A stretch of 5,935 nt of DNA from UBA1189 sp045654565 (GTDB lineage: Bacteria; Bacteroidota; Bacteroidia; Bacteroidales; Bacteroidaceae), in the NCBI GenBank assembly GCA_045654565.1, contig JAZONP010000147.1, forward strand, positions 1-5,935. The letters run 5' to 3'. Positions 4,836 through 5,935 of this stretch are shown here, in pieces. Below the pieces are notes generated by a model. It did no database searches, was not told the DNA's origin, and was given only the letters and a program-made list of their open reading frames with translations. The translations under genes were made by a program, and so were the position numbers. How positions within the stretch are numbered: the first letter of the stretch is position 1; the number at the start of each line of letters is the position of its first letter.

Positions 4836-5706
4836 ATCGAGGCAATCGTATTACAAGCACGATGACGGACTCCTTCTCCGTCGTCTGGCCCGAGAAGAAT
4901 TTGTCGTACAGTTCGTGGAAGAAGTACGCCAACTTGACCCAGGTATCGGGGGAAAGAAACTGTGGATGATGTACCACCAGCGCTTCGGTAATGAGTATGC
5001 CGTGGGAAGGGATTGTTTCTACGACATCCTTGACACCCATGGTCTGAAGGTGCGCCGTCGTATGCGAAAACCGCGTACTACGGACTCAACGCATGGTCTT
5101 CCCACCTTTCCTAATCTGGTGAAGGACTATATCCCTGATGCCAAGAACCAACTGTGGGTGAGCGATATAACCTATATCCCCATTCATCCCAACCCTGACA
5201 ATATGGAAGAGTATTCTTTCTGCTACCTCTCGTTGCTCCAGGATGCCTACACGAAGGAGATCATCGGCTATAGCGTAGGTGACACTTTGGAGGCTAAATA
5301 TCCTTTGGAGGCTTTGCGTATGGGGCTGAAACATCTGTCAGACAATGGCCAAGGGCTGATACACCACTCTGACCGCGGATGCCAGTATGCATCCTATGCC
5401 TATGTGGGGATACTAAGCAAGAACGGCATTGCCGTGAGTATGACCGAGAGTGGTGACCCGAAGGAGAATGCCATGGCTGAACGCATCAACAGCACGATAA
5501 AGAACGAACTGCTCAGGGGCATGGTCTTCGCCTCTATCGCGGAGGTCAAGAAGGCTGTGAGGATGGCCGTGGATTTCTACAACAACCGCAGGCCTCACAT
5601 GAGTATCAACATGATGACACCCAAACAGGCGGCAGACTGCAAGGGAGAAATCAAGAAAATGTGGAACAGCAGGAGGGAGCAGGCAATAAAACAGGCACGG
5701 ATATAG
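4807..5706 (+). CDS. IS3-family transposase OrfB (DDE integrase subunit)
   Basis: The -1-frame catalytic part of the transposase, an RNase H-fold DDE recombinase of the rve family that cuts and joins IS ends. Coding potential is open from 4693 and is probably expressed mainly by frameshifting from OrfA. The first possible separate start shown here is GTG at 4807 (299 residues), which lies inside the frameshift stem structure. An N-terminal HTH_21-like segment contains ICKLFGVSRQSYYKH (4-18) and GIGGKKLW (46-53). Catalytic residues are Asp120 in WVSDITYIP, Asp189 in HHSDRGCQY and Glu225 in ENAMAER, a DD(35)E arrangement, followed by the expected Lys232 seven residues later. The C-terminal YNNRRPHMSINMMTPKQA (258-275) is the usual IS3 signature. 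There is no frameshift or stop damage within the domain. The TAG stop is at 5704-5706. Confidence 0.93.
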   Translation: MSGICKLFGVSRQSYYKHDDGLLLRRLAREEFVVQFVEEVRQLDPGIGGKKLWMMYHQRFGNEYAVGRDCFYDILDTHGLKVRRRMRKPRTTDSTHGLPTFPNLVKDYIPDAKNQLWVSDITYIPIHPNPDNMEEYSFCYLSLLQDAYTKEIIGYSVGDTLEAKYPLEALRMGLKHLSDNGQGLIHHSDRGCQYASYAYVGILSKNGIAVSMTESGDPKENAMAERINSTIKNELLRGMVFASIAEVKKAVRMAVDFYNNRRPHMSINMMTPKQAADCKGEIKKMWNSRREQAIKQARI

Positions 5707-5728
5707 GTAAGAAGTAAAAGATTATATC

Positions 5729-5736
5729 TATCTTTG
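5729..5736 (+). promoter_or_regulatory. Possible -7 promoter element in the IS tail
   Basis: TATCTTTG matches the Bacteroidetes -7 consensus TAnnTTTG on the plus strand, 22 nt after the OrfB stop. The expected -33 TTTG is absent at 19-21 nt upstream. If active it would transcribe the structured non-coding tail from about 5742 and read out of the element into the right flank. One 8-mer with two free positions can occur by chance. Confidence 0.3.
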
Positions 5737-5744
5737 CTGCCGAA

Positions 5745-5787
5745 GTTCGTGTCGGTATCCAGGCTACGCCTTACAACCGACAAGAAC
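5745..5787 (+). other. Two-tier hairpin in the non-coding tail of the IS
   Basis: GTTCGTGTCGGT (5745-5756) pairs with ACCGACAAGAAC (5776-5787) at 11 of 12 positions, and its 19-nt loop contains a second stem AGGC-TAC-GCCT (5761-5771). It begins 38 nt after the OrfB stop. No T-tract follows on either strand, so it is not a standard intrinsic terminator. It may stabilise the transposase mRNA 3' end, block outside transcription or fold a small RNA. Confidence 0.6.
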
Positions 5788-5815
5788 AGATACAACAACA
5801 TTAAACTGATCGTAT

Positions 5816-5935
5816 GTAAAGTTATTATAGGATTAAAAGTTTAACCAGTCAACCCAGTATAGGAATAAGACAAAATCGTGTAAACCTGTTGCAGGAATAA
5901 TCCTAAAAACTGACAACCAAAATTAGGAAACTACA
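5816..5935 (+). repeat. Degenerate 32-bp-periodic array of IS terminus-like motifs
   Basis: AGGA occurs at 5829, 5861, 5893 and 5925, exactly 32 bp apart. In the last three cases AACC stands exactly 10 bp before it, at 5851, 5883 and 5915, and a G stands at 5848, 5880 and 5912. The shared frame is GNNAACC-N6-AGGA, which is also the pattern of the IS right terminus (5848-5872) and of the reversed left terminus. Copies are otherwise divergent. The array runs to the window edge and may continue beyond it. Confidence 0.6.
5848..5872 (-). repeat. Best-matching right terminal inverted repeat of the IS3 element
   Basis: Read on the minus strand from 5872, the 25 bp begin TGTCTTATTCCTA and end GTTGAC, matching the left terminus in three blocks (TGTCTT, TCCTA, GTTGAC) with one inserted base. 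Degenerate copies of the same pattern follow at 5880-5904 and 5912-5935 and precede at 5816-5840, so this is the best but not the only candidate end. Confidence 0.6.

Larger units (their letters stand above)
4348..5872 (+). mobile_element. IS3-family insertion sequence, apparently intact
   Basis: The element contains OrfA (HTH and coiled coil) and OrfB (DD(35)E transposase) in 0 and -1 frames with a frameshift signal, which is the IS3 family layout. The left terminus starts TGTCTT at 4348; the best matching inverted terminus ends AAGACA at 5872, giving about 1525 bp. Both termini share TGTCTT, TCCTA and GTTGAC in order, about 18 matches over 24 positions with one gap. No matching 3-4 bp target duplication is visible (TTG on the left, AAA on the right). 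Further terminus-like motifs continue at 32-bp steps to 5935, so the true right end may be at or beyond the window edge. The 166 nt between OrfB and 5872 is long for IS3 elements. All transposase catalytic residues are present, so mobility is plausible. Confidence 0.85.

Noticed and set aside
5745..5787. Integron attC site
   Set aside because: The hairpin lacks the RYYYAAC/GTTRRRY core pair and extrahelical bases expected, and no integrase or cassette is present.
5816..5935. CRISPR array
   Set aside because: The 32-bp periodicity has no conserved repeat longer than a few bases and no unique spacers, so it does not meet the form of a CRISPR array.

Overview
The window looks like chromosomal DNA from a Bacteroidales bacterium (Prevotella/Bacteroides/Porphyromonas-like). 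Reasons: two promoters carry the Bacteroidetes -7 box TAnnTTTG (both read TACCTTTGCA), start codons lack Shine-Dalgarno sequences, the proteins have Bacteroidetes character, and neither tRNA encodes its CCA. The genus cannot be fixed from sequence alone.

Layout from left to right. (1) 1-1263, minus strand: a gene cut by the left edge. It encodes an FdtA/QdtA-type sugar 3,4-ketoisomerase cupin fused to a FemAB-like GNAT acyltransferase, probably for a deoxy-amino sugar of a surface glycan. (2) 1364-1652, plus strand: a compact tRNA operon with a consensus Bacteroidetes promoter, tRNA-Ser(GCU), tRNA-Glu(CUC) and a strong hairpin/T-tract terminator. (3) 1665-3890, minus strand: a tight two-gene unit, rarA (AAA+ replication-associated recombination ATPase) followed 3 nt later by a D-2-hydroxyacid dehydrogenase (hydroxypyruvate/glycerate type). 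A perfect -7 box lies 4 nt before the preferred rarA ATG, suggesting a leaderless mRNA. (4) 3903-4347: about 445 nt without a credible gene but rich in structure: a helically phased AYGCAA array, a 15-nt palindrome, a three-tier nested inverted repeat built on CCGCG, and a perfect hairpin ending 4 nt before the insertion sequence. (5) 4348-5872 (possibly to 5935), plus strand: an apparently intact IS3-family insertion sequence. OrfA (HTH plus coiled coil) and OrfB (DD(35)E integrase) are in the 0 and -1 frames, joined by an in-phase A7 slippery heptamer and a long stimulatory stem. An unusually long structured non-coding tail follows OrfB, and the right terminus lies in a degenerate 32-bp-periodic array of terminus-like motifs.

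The housekeeping genes are ordinary. The parts most worth a second look are the IS3 frameshift structure, its 32-bp-periodic right end and hairpin tail, and the structured gene-free region on its left. I found no CRISPR array and no defence or toxin-antitoxin system. Claims of novelty for the repeats are inference and need genome-scale searches.
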